Source: UBA7672 sp041398245 (GTDB taxonomy: Bacteria > Pseudomonadota > Alphaproteobacteria > Caulobacterales > Hyphomonadaceae). From it: 64,000 nucleotides of DNA. Location of the stretch: positions 58,881-122,880 of the forward strand of contig JAWKVC010000013.1 of the NCBI GenBank assembly GCA_041398245.1, written 5' to 3'. Of the stretch, positions 34,722 through 43,447 are shown piece after piece (position 1 is the stretch's first letter; every line of letters starts with the position of its first letter). A program made the position numbers and the translations under genes. Below the pieces are notes generated by a model. The model saw only the letters and a list, made by a program, of their open reading frames with translations. It made no database searches and was not told the origin of the DNA.

Positions 34722-35507
34722 TCAGCCTCTGTCGCGTGACTGGGTCAGCACGCGGGTGACATCGTCCGGCGTCACGCGGCCGCCCCACGGATCGTCCGGG
34801 TTCACTTCGAGGATCAGTTCGCCATTGTCGAGTTCAACGCGCGGCGCCTTGGCGCGGCGGAGCGTAACCTTCTCGATCCTGGAGGCGGAGCGGCCGGCAT
34901 GGCCATTGGCGTTGCGCACGCCGATCACGAGGATGCTCAGCGCATCGGCGGCAAAGGCCTCGGTGCTCGAGAAAGCCTGCGTGCCCCAGATCGTAACGTC
35001 ATGGCCGGCAAGATGGGTCAGCTCGCTGACGGCGCTGGCGCGCATCGAATCGAGCGCAGCGGTCATCGCCGGCGCCGACAGGGGCGGCTGCATGCCCTTG
35101 TGCGGATCGGCCGGGGCGCCGGTTTCGTTGTAGAGATAGGAGACGACGTTGCCGGCCCGGGTGACCTTCAGCACGGTCCGGCCGCGATAATCCATGAACA
35201 CGGTTTCGCCGCGCACGCCGGGCATCGGAACGAGTGGCAGGATCTCGCCGCTGCCATCCATCTGCAGCAGCACCATCGAGCCGCGCTGTTCGAGCACGAA
35301 GCCGCCGTCCGGCGCGCCGAGGTCATCATAGCGCACGGCGCCCGATGGCGTGAGCGAAGCCTGGCTGCGGGTGGTGGCGAAGGTGGGCGGGGGAATGTCA
35401 GGCGATTGCGCGAAGGCAGGAGCGGCGCTGCCGATCCCGAGCCCTATCGCTACTGCGATCACCGCAACGGCCTTGGCCGCCGGACAATGAACTTCTTTCA
35501 CCTTCAT
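34722..35507 (-). CDS. Secreted protein of unknown function
   Basis: 261 residues from ATG 35507, directly after GGCGGGG; extra upstream frame to 35597 gives a non-coding-looking head. A signal peptide ends near A-P-A-F-A-Q. The mature part has strands around F-V-L-E-Q-R-G-S-M-V-L-L-Q-M-D-G and a C-terminal W-G-G-R-V-T-P-D-D. It may belong to DUF4908, a Caulobacterales family, but I am not certain. The GANTC cluster lies about 98-128 bp upstream of its start. Confidence 0.75.
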   Translation of the reverse strand: MKVKEVHCPAAKAVAVIAVAIGLGIGSAAPAFAQSPDIPPPTFATTRSQASLTPSGAVRYDDLGAPDGGFVLEQRGSMVLLQMDGSGEILPLVPMPGVRGETVFMDYRGRTVLKVTRAGNVVSYLYNETGAPADPHKGMQPPLSAPAMTAALDSMRASAVSELTHLAGHDVTIWGTQAFSSTEAFAADALSILVIGVRNANGHAGRSASRIEKVTLRRAKAPRVELDNGELILEVNPDDPWGGRVTPDDVTRVLTQSRDRG

Positions 35508-35604
35508 CCCCGCCATATGGCACGGAAAACAGGGCGATTCTTTGTTCGCAAAAGGAGCCCCATGGCTCACGATGCGGCCTTTCAGCGGCAGACGCAAGCA
35601 ATGC

Positions 35605-35635
35605 GACTCCTTCAGAATCAGGAGTCTAGCGACTC
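35605..35635. promoter_or_regulatory. Cluster of four GANTC (CcrM) sites
   Basis: GACTC 35605-35609, GAATC 35615-35619, GAGTC 35622-35626 and GACTC 35631-35635: four sites in 31 bp. They lie between the secreted-protein gene and phaB, upstream of the former on the minus strand. GANTC sites are usually scarce in these genomes, so the density suggests methylation-sensitive control. Confidence 0.5.
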
Positions 35636-35692
35636 TCCCTTAACCGTTGCCTTACTGCTGCGGTCTTTTCGCATGGCCGGCGAGGAAGGCTC

Positions 35693-36418
35693 TTAGCCTG
35701 CGATGTATTGGCCGCCATTCGCGGTCAGCGTGGCGCCCGTGACGAAGCCCGAGTCGGGGCCGGCCAGGAACGAGACGCAGCCCGCGATCTCGGCCGCTGT
35801 ACCGAGGCGTCCCATCGGGATCGTCGAGATGATGCTCTCGAGCACCTTGGGCGGAACGGCGGCGACCATCTCCGTATCGATGTAACCGGGGCAGATCACG
35901 TTCACCGTGATGCCCTTCTTCGCATTCTCCTGCGCCAGCGCCTTGGTGAAGCCGATCAGGCCGGCCTTGGCGGCGGAGTAGTTCACCTGCCCGATCTGGC
36001 CCTTCTGTCCGTTGATCGAGGAGATGTTGATGATGCGTCCGAAGTTGCGTTCGCGCATGCCCTCGATCGTGAGGCGGCAGAGGTTGAAGGCGGAGGTGAG
36101 ATCGATGCGGATGACATCGTCCCACTGCTCGCGGGTCATGCGGTGGAGCGTGGCGTCGCGCGTGACGCCAGCATTGTTGACTAGAACGTCAACCGGACCG
36201 AGGTCCGAAGCGATCTGGGCCAGCCCCGCGGCGCAGGCGTCGTAGTCGCCGACATCCCACTTGTAGGCCTTGATCCCCAGTTCCTCGGCGCACTTGGCGG
36301 CGGCTTCGGTGTTTCCGGCATAGTTGGCGGCGACCTTGTAGCCATCCTTCACCAGCCGTTCGGTGATTGCCCGGCCGATACCGCGGGTTCCCCCCGTAAC
36401 CAGCGCCACCTTCGTCAT
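35693..36418 (-). CDS. phaB: Acetoacetyl-CoA reductase
   Basis: 241 residues from ATG 36418 (GGGAGA upstream). This is a short-chain dehydrogenase: T-G-G-T-R-G-I-G-R-A for NADPH, N-N-A-G-V-T, catalytic S-S-I-N-G-Q-K-G with Y-S-A-A-K, and C-P-G-Y-I-D-T. The Y-x-x-x-K triad and the segment Q-K-G-Q-I-G-Q-V-N-Y-S are typical for PhaB. It reduces acetoacetyl-CoA to 3-hydroxybutyryl-CoA for polyhydroxybutyrate. Divergent from phaR. Confidence 0.95.
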   Translation of the reverse strand: MTKVALVTGGTRGIGRAITERLVKDGYKVAANYAGNTEAAAKCAEELGIKAYKWDVGDYDACAAGLAQIASDLGPVDVLVNNAGVTRDATLHRMTREQWDDVIRIDLTSAFNLCRLTIEGMRERNFGRIINISSINGQKGQIGQVNYSAAKAGLIGFTKALAQENAKKGITVNVICPGYIDTEMVAAVPPKVLESIISTIPMGRLGTAAEIAGCVSFLAGPDSGFVTGATLTANGGQYIAG

Positions 36419-36506
36419 TGCCGTCTCCCTGCCATTCACGAGCCAGTGATCGCTATAACAGATTCACGCGCGGCACGTCCTGCAACGGGGTCGCATCAGA
36501 AAATTT

Positions 36507-36525
36507 TGCTGCGCACATGCTGCGC
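36507..36525. repeat. 8-bp direct repeat, 11-bp period, in the phaB/phaR intergenic region
   Basis: TGCTGCGC at 36507-36514 is repeated exactly at 36518-36525, one helical turn apart. TGC-rich DNA is the known kind of target for PhaR, so this is a candidate operator for phaR self-control and phaB. It is inferred; no footprint is visible from sequence. Confidence 0.4.
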
Positions 36526-36657
36526 CCGCTGAATGAGTGTGCAGGTGCGTAAGGAACGTGCTACATGACGTCCTGAACGCGATTTAATGAGCCGGTCCGC
36601 CAGGCGTGAACGTCAGCTGACGCGACGTCGGTAAGGGCCTGCAGACGGGAGACGGAC

Positions 36658-37296
36658 TTGACGCAAGCCAACGGGAACGGCGCGCACGAGAAGATCGTCA
36701 TCAAGAAGTACGCGAACCGACGACTCTACGACACGTCCGCATCCGCCTACGTGACGCTGGAGCACCTTTCCGAGCTCACCCGCCAAGGCAAGGAGTTCAT
36801 CGTTCAGGACGCCAAGACAGGCGAGGACCTGACCCGCGCCGTTCTGGCCCAGATTATCTTCGAGCAGGAGAACAAGAAGGAAGGCGTGCTGCCCGTCTCC
36901 TTCCTGCGCCAGCTGATCCAGTTCTATGGCGACAGCTTCCAGTCGATGCTGCCGGCCTATCTCGAAATGTCGATGAAGACATTCAACCAGCAGCAGGAGA
37001 AATGGCGGGAGTACATGAACACCGCCGTCGGCGAGGACAAGGCGAAGGCGTTCGAGGAACAGATCCGCAAGAACATGTCGATGTTCGAGGATACGATGAA
37101 GTTCTTCACGCCATTCGTGCCCGGCGCCGCCGCTGCGCCTGCGACGCCGCCACGTGCGGATGAAGCCCGGCCCGCCACACCGACAGGGGTTGATGCGATC
37201 CGCGCCCTGCAGCAGCAGATGCTGGACATGCAGAAGCAGCTCGCCCAGATCGCCACGGGCCAATACACGCCGAGCGACAAGCCCAAGGACAGCTGA
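36658..37296 (+). CDS. phaR: Polyhydroxyalkanoate synthesis repressor PhaR
   Basis: 212 residues with a TTG start following GGGAGA. The N-terminal DNA-binding domain has I-K-K-Y-A-N-R-R-L-Y-D-T, the hallmark of PhaR. The central part (E-G-V-L-P-V-S-F-L-R-Q-L-I-Q-F-Y-G) matches the PHB-accumulation regulatory domain. The C-terminus is Ala/Pro/Gln-rich. It senses PHB granules and controls phasin and PHA genes. The ankyrin gene starts 4 bp downstream. Confidence 0.95.
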   Translation: MTQANGNGAHEKIVIKKYANRRLYDTSASAYVTLEHLSELTRQGKEFIVQDAKTGEDLTRAVLAQIIFEQENKKEGVLPVSFLRQLIQFYGDSFQSMLPAYLEMSMKTFNQQQEKWREYMNTAVGEDKAKAFEEQIRKNMSMFEDTMKFFTPFVPGAAAAPATPPRADEARPATPTGVDAIRALQQQMLDMQKQLAQIATGQYTPSDKPKDS

Positions 37297-37300
37297 GGCC

Positions 37301-38107
37301 ATGGATATCCGCGACCCGGTGTTTGCCGATGCGGTCGCGGCCATCGATGCAGGCGGGGTCGCGAAGCTGGATGGGCTTCTCACCGCCCATCCGTATCTCA
37401 TCACAGACAGACTGATCACCGGCGAGGAAGGATATTTCGCCGACCCTTACCTGCTGTGGTTCGTGGCGGAGAACCCGATCCGCAACCATCGCCTTCCCGC
37501 CAATATTGTCAGTGTCGCGATGACCATCGTCGACCATCTCGACCGCATCGCCCCGCCCTCGCGGCAGGAACAGCTTGACTATGCCGTGATGCTGGCCGCG
37601 ACCGGCATGGTCCCACGCGAATGCGGCGTGCAGCTGCCCCTGATCGATGCGCTGGTGGCCCGCGGCGCCAGCCCGGCCGGGCTCGATACGACGGTCGCCC
37701 ATAACGAGACCGAGGCGGCGCAGCGCCTCATCCATCATGGCGCGACGGTCACGCTGACCGCAGCAATCGTGCTGGGGCTGGAAACCGATATCGCCCGCCT
37801 GCTGCCCGCGTCCGATGCCGCGGCGCGAGCCGATGCGCTGGTTGTCGCCGCCAATCTTGGCCTCACCCCCGGCGTCGCGCGCCTGCTGGCGGCCGGAGCC
37901 GATCCGACAATCCGCAGCGCCCGGCTGCATCGCCATGCGACGGCGCTTCATGAGGCGGCCCTGACGGGCGATGTTGCGCTGTGCGACATGCTTGTCGCCG
38001 CCGGCGCATCCCTTACCGAGAGGGACGATATATGGAACGGCACGCCGGCAGGCTGGGCCGCCCATGCCGGCCTTGCTGATCTCGCCCGGCGGCTGGCTGC
38101 GCCTTAA
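37301..38107 (+). CDS. Ankyrin-repeat protein
   Basis: 268 residues. Ankyrin-type repeats are seen at R-G-A-S-P-A-G-L-D-T-T, H-H-G-A-T-V-T-L-T, L-A-A-G-A-D-P-T-I-R and V-A-A-G-A-S-L-T-E-R-D. The first 90 residues hold an extra helical section, with F-V-A-E-N-P-I-R. There is no signal peptide. Being 4 bp downstream of phaR it should be co-transcribed; a protein-protein contact role is inferred. Confidence 0.85.
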   Translation: MDIRDPVFADAVAAIDAGGVAKLDGLLTAHPYLITDRLITGEEGYFADPYLLWFVAENPIRNHRLPANIVSVAMTIVDHLDRIAPPSRQEQLDYAVMLAATGMVPRECGVQLPLIDALVARGASPAGLDTTVAHNETEAAQRLIHHGATVTLTAAIVLGLETDIARLLPASDAAARADALVVAANLGLTPGVARLLAAGADPTIRSARLHRHATALHEAALTGDVALCDMLVAAGASLTERDDIWNGTPAGWAAHAGLADLARRLAAP

Positions 38108-38157
38108 CCCTAACGCGCATTATCCGTGGCTGGCCCTGCTCTTGCAGCAGGCGAGTC

Positions 38158-38433
38158 ATGCGCGTCGAACCCACGCCCCACGTGTTCCGGAATGAAGACC
38201 GCCGCCAGCGGTTTGACGACCGGCGCGCGACCAACAGCGAGCGCCGGGAACAGGCTTCAACCACACAGACCCGAGCAAGCCACGCTGTGCCAAAATGGTT
38301 CGCGCCGGCTTTCGGCGCCCATCTTCTTGGACAATCGGCTCCGCCGTGCGTCTCAGCCGCGCAGGCCCGCCGCGCCTACATGCAGCCGGAAGCGCAGACG
38401 CCGCTTCGCCCCAGCACGACCGCCCGCGCCTAG
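38158..38433 (+). CDS. Small Arg-rich protein of unknown function
   Basis: 91 residues. The section A-P-A-F-G-A-H-L-L-G-Q resembles a motif seen in small alphaproteobacterial proteins of unknown role, and the rest is Arg/Gln/Ala-rich without structure. Start ATG 38158 has no strong ribosome site. It overlaps the DUF2332 gene by 4 bp tail to tail. It could be a real gene or chance, so confidence is moderate. Confidence 0.5.
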   Translation: MRVEPTPHVFRNEDRRQRFDDRRATNSERREQASTTQTRASHAVPKWFAPAFGAHLLGQSAPPCVSAAQARRAYMQPEAQTPLRPSTTARA

Positions 38434-39491
38434 GCAAACCAGTCCAGATGCCGCCCGTGCGGATCGACTTCGGCCAGCGTCTGGTCGCTGCGCTTTCCAT
38501 CGTTCCACATCACCGCGTGCAGGACGAAACGGATCGATCCGCGCACGCCGGCGACCAGCGATTCAGGCTCGAACGACAGCCAGGCCAGACGCCGGGTTGG
38601 CGTGGTGCGCGCGCCGGCTTCTACGATCGCATCGGCTATCGCTGCGCGCACGGGCGGCGGCGGGTATTGCAGGAAGACCGAGTGGTAAACCACGGTCGTG
38701 CCCTCGGGCAGTTCGCCTGACAGCTTCTCGCGGATCCAGACGGCGGCGTCGGCCTTGTCCACCTTCACATTGAGCGCCTGCGCGAGATCAAGCGCCGCAT
38801 TCAGCCGTTCAGATCGCGCAGCCTGATCCGCCCAGACATAGGCGCGCAGGCGCAAGCGGTGGTCGGGGTTGGACGCATCGAGCGGGTTCTGGTCGCATGC
38901 CGCGCGCGAAGCGATGGCGATATCGCGCCAGCCCGGCAGCTCGCCGCTTCTGATCTCGGTTGGCATCAGCGGCCCGGCGACATCGCGTCGACCCCAACGC
39001 GGATACGCGTAGGCAAAGCGCTCCCAGTAGAGATTGAGACCGGCGCTGGCGCCGAGCTCGAGCATATGGAAGGGCTGGGGCATGCGATCGGCCAGCCACA
39101 TGAAGCCAGCGGCCAGCGCCGTTGAGCGCGCGGTTTCGTTCGTCTGCGGCGGCGACTGCATGAAGGCGCGCACCCAGGCTTCCTCGCGCCTGAGAAAAGC
39201 ATCCGCCAGCGGCCAAATCCGGTCCATCGACCAGTCGGCGCGCGCCGCTGGATACTCCGCAGCCATCGCCGGATCGCGGCCGGTCAGCACCGCCGCGTGC
39301 AGGGATCCGGCCCAGCGCAACGAAACGGCATCAGCGCGCGGCTTGCCGGGCCAGTCCGCAGTCAATCTGGCGACGACGCCGCCGGCCTCGATATCCTCGG
39401 CGCCGCGCAACAGGATCTGGCGGATAAACTCAGATCCGAGGTCGCCACACACCTCCGCCTGCTTGCGAAACTCCTCGACGACAGCGGACAT
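38430..39491 (-). CDS. DUF2332 family protein
   Basis: 353 residues. Motifs include F-R-K-Q-A-E-V-C-G, H-M-L-E-L-G-A-S-A-G-L-N-L-Y-W-E-R and V-V-Y-H-S-V-F-L-Q-Y, as in the DUF2332 family, whose centre looks like a degenerate SAM-methyltransferase loop. No enzyme activity is known to me. The next gene on this strand ends 11 bp upstream. Confidence 0.88.
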   Translation of the reverse strand: MSAVVEEFRKQAEVCGDLGSEFIRQILLRGAEDIEAGGVVARLTADWPGKPRADAVSLRWAGSLHAAVLTGRDPAMAAEYPAARADWSMDRIWPLADAFLRREEAWVRAFMQSPPQTNETARSTALAAGFMWLADRMPQPFHMLELGASAGLNLYWERFAYAYPRWGRRDVAGPLMPTEIRSGELPGWRDIAIASRAACDQNPLDASNPDHRLRLRAYVWADQAARSERLNAALDLAQALNVKVDKADAAVWIREKLSGELPEGTTVVYHSVFLQYPPPPVRAAIADAIVEAGARTTPTRRLAWLSFEPESLVAGVRGSIRFVLHAVMWNDGKRSDQTLAEVDPHGRHLDWFA

Positions 39492-39502
39492 GCGCGCGCT
39501 CC

Positions 39503-40555
39503 TTACGGCGTCACGACAACACGGCCGATGACCTTGCCGTCGCGTAGATCGTTGAGCGCGGCGTTGACCTGATCGAGCGGCCGCGTCGCCACAGGTACAT
39601 CCGGCGCGCCCTTGCGGTTGACCAGTTCCAGCAGCTCGGCGATCTCGTTGAGGCTGCCGACATAGCTGCCCTGCACGGTGAGCGCCTTGATCGGGAAGAA
39701 GGGCGTCGCGATGGTGACATCGCCGCCGAAAAGGCCGACCACGATCACCTTTCCACCCTTGATGGTGGCGTCGACGCCGAGTTTCACGGTAGGGCCCGCG
39801 CCGACAAAGTCGATCACAGCCCAGGCGCCGCCGCCGGTTGCGGCGCGCACCTGATCGGCCACGTCCTTTGCGGCGCCGTCAATGACACGGGCGGCCCCGG
39901 CCTTCAGCGCCGCCTCGCGCTTGGCGGGGTCGATATCGACGACAATCGCACTCTTGCCGCCCATCTTCCTGTGCAACGCCAGCGCCATGAGGCCGACGCC
40001 GCCTGCGCCGATCATCACGACCGGCTCGTCAGCGAGCGTGTCGCTCACCTTCTTCAGCGCGCCATAGGCCGTAACGCCCGAACAGGCGAGCGGCGCAGCG
40101 CGTTCCGGCGCAAGCGAGCCGATGTCGAACAGATAGCGCGGGTGCGGCACGACAAGATGCGTGGCGAAGCCGCCGCCACGATGGATGCCGACGCTGCAGG
40201 GCTTCACGCAGAGGTTTTCGTCGCCGCGCCGGCACACGACGCATTCGCCGCATCCCATCCACGGATGGATCAGCCGCACATCGCCAACCGAGACGTCCTT
40301 CGCATCGGGCCCGACGGCGATGACCTCGCCGACATTCTCGTGGCCCATGGTGAGCGGCAGCTTGATGCCGCGATCGAGCAGTTTGAGCTTCTGGCCGCCG
40401 CCAATGTCGTAATAGCCGTCCCATATGTGCAGGTCGGAATGGCAAACGCCCGCGGCCATCACGCGCAGGACGACTTCGGCGCCTTTGGGCTGCGGCGTGT
40501 CACGCTCGATGCGCTGCAACGGCGCGCCACATTCGCAAACATCATAGCTGAGCAT
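39503..40555 (-). CDS. Zinc-dependent alcohol dehydrogenase
   Basis: 350 residues, medium-chain family. Catalytic zinc ligands appear in G-V-C-H-S-D-L-H-I and G-H-E-N-V-G; the structural zinc loop is C-G-E-C-V-V-C-R-R-G-D-E-N-L-C; the NAD motif is G-A-G-G-V-G-L-M. A D-I-D-P sequence after the second strand supports NAD over NADP. Substrate unknown. It leads a run of minus-strand genes ending with DUF2332. Confidence 0.9.
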   Translation of the reverse strand: MLSYDVCECGAPLQRIERDTPQPKGAEVVLRVMAAGVCHSDLHIWDGYYDIGGGQKLKLLDRGIKLPLTMGHENVGEVIAVGPDAKDVSVGDVRLIHPWMGCGECVVCRRGDENLCVKPCSVGIHRGGGFATHLVVPHPRYLFDIGSLAPERAAPLACSGVTAYGALKKVSDTLADEPVVMIGAGGVGLMALALHRKMGGKSAIVVDIDPAKREAALKAGAARVIDGAAKDVADQVRAATGGGAWAVIDFVGAGPTVKLGVDATIKGGKVIVVGLFGGDVTIATPFFPIKALTVQGSYVGSLNEIAELLELVNRKGAPDVPVATRPLDQVNAALNDLRDGKVIGRVVVTP

Positions 40556-40586
40556 GAAGACCTCCCGACGCGATTGTGTGCTGAAC

Positions 40587-41096
40587 CTAGGCCTTCAGCG
40601 CGCGCCGCGCCAGACGGTCGGCACGACCGGGAAACGTCGAGATGCGGTGCGGTCCGTGCATGCGCTTTACACCGGCAGCCGCCTCTTCCAGCGAGAGTCC
40701 AGCGGCAGTTACGTAGAGCGGACGCGAAGCTGCGCCGCGGACGACCTGGGCCGCCCATTCGTCTGCATCGGCGAACTTCGTCTTGGCGACGCCAACGACA
40801 GCGCAGGCTTCATCCAGCGCTTCGTAAAGATGCGCGCCGAGGCCCTTGCGACCATCCATGTCCAGCCAGACATAGCCGTCGATCAGAATGATGTCCGGTC
40901 GTCGCGGAAGCCTGTCCAGCACGGCAAGAAGAAGGGGCAGCTCCCGCCTGAAGAACTGCCCCGGTTCGTAGCTGGCGGGCGGGCCCGAGCGGATCGTGAT
41001 TTCATCGATGGTCTTCGCGGCTTCCCAGTTCGCCGCCGTTACGCAGGCCGCCGCCGATGCATCCTCCCCATAGGCGGCATCGACAATCGCCAGCAC
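40587..41096 (-). CDS. Endonuclease V-like protein, short form
   Basis: 169 residues, shorter than classical Nfi (about 220). The acidic catalytic positions look kept: I-V-D-A-A-Y, F-F-R-R-E-L-P and I-L-I-D-G-Y. Y-E-P-G-Q and V-G-V-A-K-T also fit the family. The normal D-G-x-G-x-x-H-P-R motif is altered to D-G-Y-V-W-L-D-M-D-G-R, so activity on deaminated DNA or RNA may be changed. It begins right after the RidA stop. Confidence 0.72.
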   Translation of the reverse strand: MLAIVDAAYGEDASAAACVTAANWEAAKTIDEITIRSGPPASYEPGQFFRRELPLLLAVLDRLPRRPDIILIDGYVWLDMDGRKGLGAHLYEALDEACAVVGVAKTKFADADEWAAQVVRGAASRPLYVTAAGLSLEEAAAGVKRMHGPHRISTFPGRADRLARRALKA

Positions 41097-41097
41097 G

Positions 41098-41484
41098 TCA
41101 GCGCGAGACCACCGCGTCGGCTTCGACCTCGACCAACCAGCCCGGATTGATCAGCGCGCTTGTGCCGAGGAAGGATGTCGCCGGCTCGATCTCGCCGAAG
41201 ACCTCGCCATGCGCCTCGCCGGCTTCCTTCCAGCGGCTCATATCGGTGAGGAAAACGCGCGTGCGCACGACATGCTTGATGTCGGCGCCGGCCTGCACCA
41301 GCGCGCCTTCGATGATCTCGAGGCAACGCCTGGTCTGCCCGCGCACATCGCCCGGCGCGGCGACTGAACCATCCGCGGCGATCGGCGCACAGCCCGAGAC
41401 GAACACGAGGTCGCCCACACGCACGGCGCGCGAGAAGCCGAGCCCCAGCTTTGACCCGCTGGGGACTTTGACCACGTCGGACAT
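41098..41484 (-). CDS. RidA/YjgF family protein
   Basis: 128 residues from ATG 41484. RidA features: R-A-V-R-V-G-D-L-V-F-V-S-G, G-D-V-R-G-Q-T-R-R-C-L-E-I-I and V-R-T-R-V-F-L-T-D-M, whose first Arg is the substrate-binding one. It probably deaminates reactive imines or enamines. It lies between the thiolase gene (4 bp) and the endonuclease V-like gene (1 bp). Confidence 0.9.
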   Translation of the reverse strand: MSDVVKVPSGSKLGLGFSRAVRVGDLVFVSGCAPIAADGSVAAPGDVRGQTRRCLEIIEGALVQAGADIKHVVRTRVFLTDMSRWKEAGEAHGEVFGEIEPATSFLGTSALINPGWLVEVEADAVVSR

Positions 41485-41488
41485 GGGA

Positions 41489-42670
41489 TCAGGCCCGTTC
41501 GATCGCCATGGCGATGCCTTCGCCGCCGCCGATGCAGAGCGCAGCGACGCCCTTCTTGGCGCCCTTCTGCTCCATCGCATTGATCAGCGTGACCACGACC
41601 CGCGCGCCCGAGGCGCCGATCGGATGGCCCAGCGCGCAGGCGCCGCCATTCACGTTGACCTTGTCGTGCGTGATGCCGAGTTCCTTCATCGCGATCATCG
41701 GAACAACCGCGAAAGCCTCGTTGATCTCCCAGAGATCGACGTCGGAGGCTTTCCAGCCAGCCTTGTCCAGCGCCTTCTGCATGGCGGGCACCGGGGCGGT
41801 GGTGAAATAGGCGGGCTCATGGCTGTGCGCGGCCGTGGCGACGATTTTCGCCAGCGGCTTGAGACCGCGCTTCTTGGCTTCGGATTCCTTCATCAGGACG
41901 AGCGCAGCCGCGCCATCCGAAATCGCGGAGGCGTTCGCCGCCGTCACCGTGCCATCCTTCGAGAAGGCGGGGCGCAGCTCCGGAATTTTCTCGGGCTTGG
42001 CCAGGCGCGGAAGCTCGTCGGTCTCGACTGTGACATCGCCCTTCTTCGACTTGACGACGACGGGCGTGATCTCGCGCTTGAAGCGGCCTTCCTTGGTGGC
42101 GGCCTGCGCCCGCGCCAGCGTTTCGATCGCGTAGGCGTCCTGCTGTTCGCGGGTGAACTGGTATTCCTTGGCGATCATGTCGGCGAAGTTGCCCATCGCG
42201 CCGCCGGCATAGGCGTCCTCCAGCCCATCCGTCGCCATGTGATCCTTCATCGCGGCGGCGCCATACTTGTGGCCCTTGCGCAGATCGACGAGGTGCGGGG
42301 CGTTGGTCATGCTTTCCATGCCGCCCGCGATCACCACGCTGGCGTCGCCCGCGAGGATGGCGTTGCGGCCCATCACGGCGGCCTGCATGCCCGAGCCGCA
42401 CATCTTGTTGACGGTGGTGGCCTGTGCACCCTTGGGCAGCTTGGCCTTGATGCCGGCCTGGCGCGCCGGCGCCTGGCCCTGTCCGGCCGGCAGGCAGTTG
42501 CCCATGTAGACGAGGTCCACATCCTCGCCCTTGATGCCCGCTTCCTTCACCGCGCCCTCGATGGCGACGGCCCCGAGTTCATTTGCGGAGAACCCCGCCA
42601 GTTCGCCCAGCAAGCCGCCCATCGGCGTGCGCGCCATGCCTACGATAACGACCGGATCGGATGCGCTCAT
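41489..42670 (-). CDS. phaA: Acetyl-CoA C-acetyltransferase (beta-ketothiolase)
   Basis: 393 residues from ATG 42670. The acylated Cys is in V-N-K-M-C-G-S-G-M-Q, and N-G-G-A-C-A-L-G-H-P-I-G-A-S-G-A-R and I-G-G-G-E-G carry the other active-site residues. It condenses two acetyl-CoA for PHB or degrades acetoacetyl-CoA. Since phaB is 5 kb away, a role in PHB is plausible; atoB is an alternative name. Confidence 0.92.
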   Translation of the reverse strand: MSASDPVVIVGMARTPMGGLLGELAGFSANELGAVAIEGAVKEAGIKGEDVDLVYMGNCLPAGQGQAPARQAGIKAKLPKGAQATTVNKMCGSGMQAAVMGRNAILAGDASVVIAGGMESMTNAPHLVDLRKGHKYGAAAMKDHMATDGLEDAYAGGAMGNFADMIAKEYQFTREQQDAYAIETLARAQAATKEGRFKREITPVVVKSKKGDVTVETDELPRLAKPEKIPELRPAFSKDGTVTAANASAISDGAAALVLMKESEAKKRGLKPLAKIVATAAHSHEPAYFTTAPVPAMQKALDKAGWKASDVDLWEINEAFAVVPMIAMKELGITHDKVNVNGGACALGHPIGASGARVVVTLINAMEQKGAKKGVAALCIGGGEGIAMAIERA

Positions 42671-42792
42671 GGGGAAAGCCTTTCCTGTGATTTGCAGGCC
42701 GCACAATCGGCCCTACCTGTTCCAAGTCAAGCGGAGAGGAACGTGTGTACGGCAAGTGAGTTGGTCAAACAGTCTATTATGGAGCCCCGTTG

Positions 42793-43239
42793 ATGTCAGG
42801 CTTGAGAATTGATCACGGCGCGTGGGTGATGGTCGGCGACGGCGAAAGGGCGCTTTTCCTGCGCAATGAAGGCGATGCCGAGTATCCGAACCTGCAGGTG
42901 GTTGACGTCTGGAACCACGAAAACCCATCCACCAGTGAGCAGGGAGCCGACCGGCCGGGCCGGTCGTTCACCTCGATGAGCGATCGTCGCAGCGCCGTGC
43001 AGGAGACGGACTGGCACCGGCTGGAGAAGCATCTGTTCGCCGGCAGGATCGCCGAAGGGCTCAACGAGGCGGCGCGCCGCGGCCGTTACAAGCATCTGGT
43101 GATCGTAGCGCCGCCGGTGATCCTGGGCGAGCTGCGGAAATCGCTGCACAAGGACGTGACCGACAAGGTGATGGCGGAGGTCGCGAAAGACCTCACCCAC
43201 ATGCCGGTCTATGAGATCGAGAAGGCGCTAACGAAATAG
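42793..43239 (+). CDS. Host attachment family protein
   Basis: 148 residues from ATG 42793, with GGAG upstream. It resembles the family first named for Agrobacterium attachment to plant cells: W-V-M-V-G-D-G-E-R-A-L-F-L-R-N and K-H-L-V-I-V-A-P-P-V-I-L-G-E-L-R-K. No signal peptide. These proteins look like a release-factor-1/RNase-like fold, so the attachment label should be read with care. The 208 bp after it hold a perfect palindrome GCCCGGCGCGCCGGGC (43276-43291). Confidence 0.82.
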   Translation: MSGLRIDHGAWVMVGDGERALFLRNEGDAEYPNLQVVDVWNHENPSTSEQGADRPGRSFTSMSDRRSAVQETDWHRLEKHLFAGRIAEGLNEAARRGRYKHLVIVAPPVILGELRKSLHKDVTDKVMAEVAKDLTHMPVYEIEKALTK

Positions 43240-43447
43240 TGCTGGCGGTCAGACGTCGTGCGCCGGATTGCCGAAGCCCGGCGCGCCGGGCGGCGTTGCG
43301 CTGTCGTCGGTCGGGCGGCCGAACGTCTCTTGCCTGCCGAAAGCCGGCAGGGCGCCAAACGTTGTCTCGGAGTCTGGCGCCGCGGGCGCATCCGGCGCCC
43401 CGGCGATCGCCTCGGGGCCAGACGCAGTCAGGACCGGCCCGGGCGCC

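Noticed and set aside
43276..43291. Perfect palindrome GCCCGGCGCGCCGGGC as a terminator
   Set aside because: No T tract on either side, and such GC palindromes are easily made by chance in this DNA; noted but not called.
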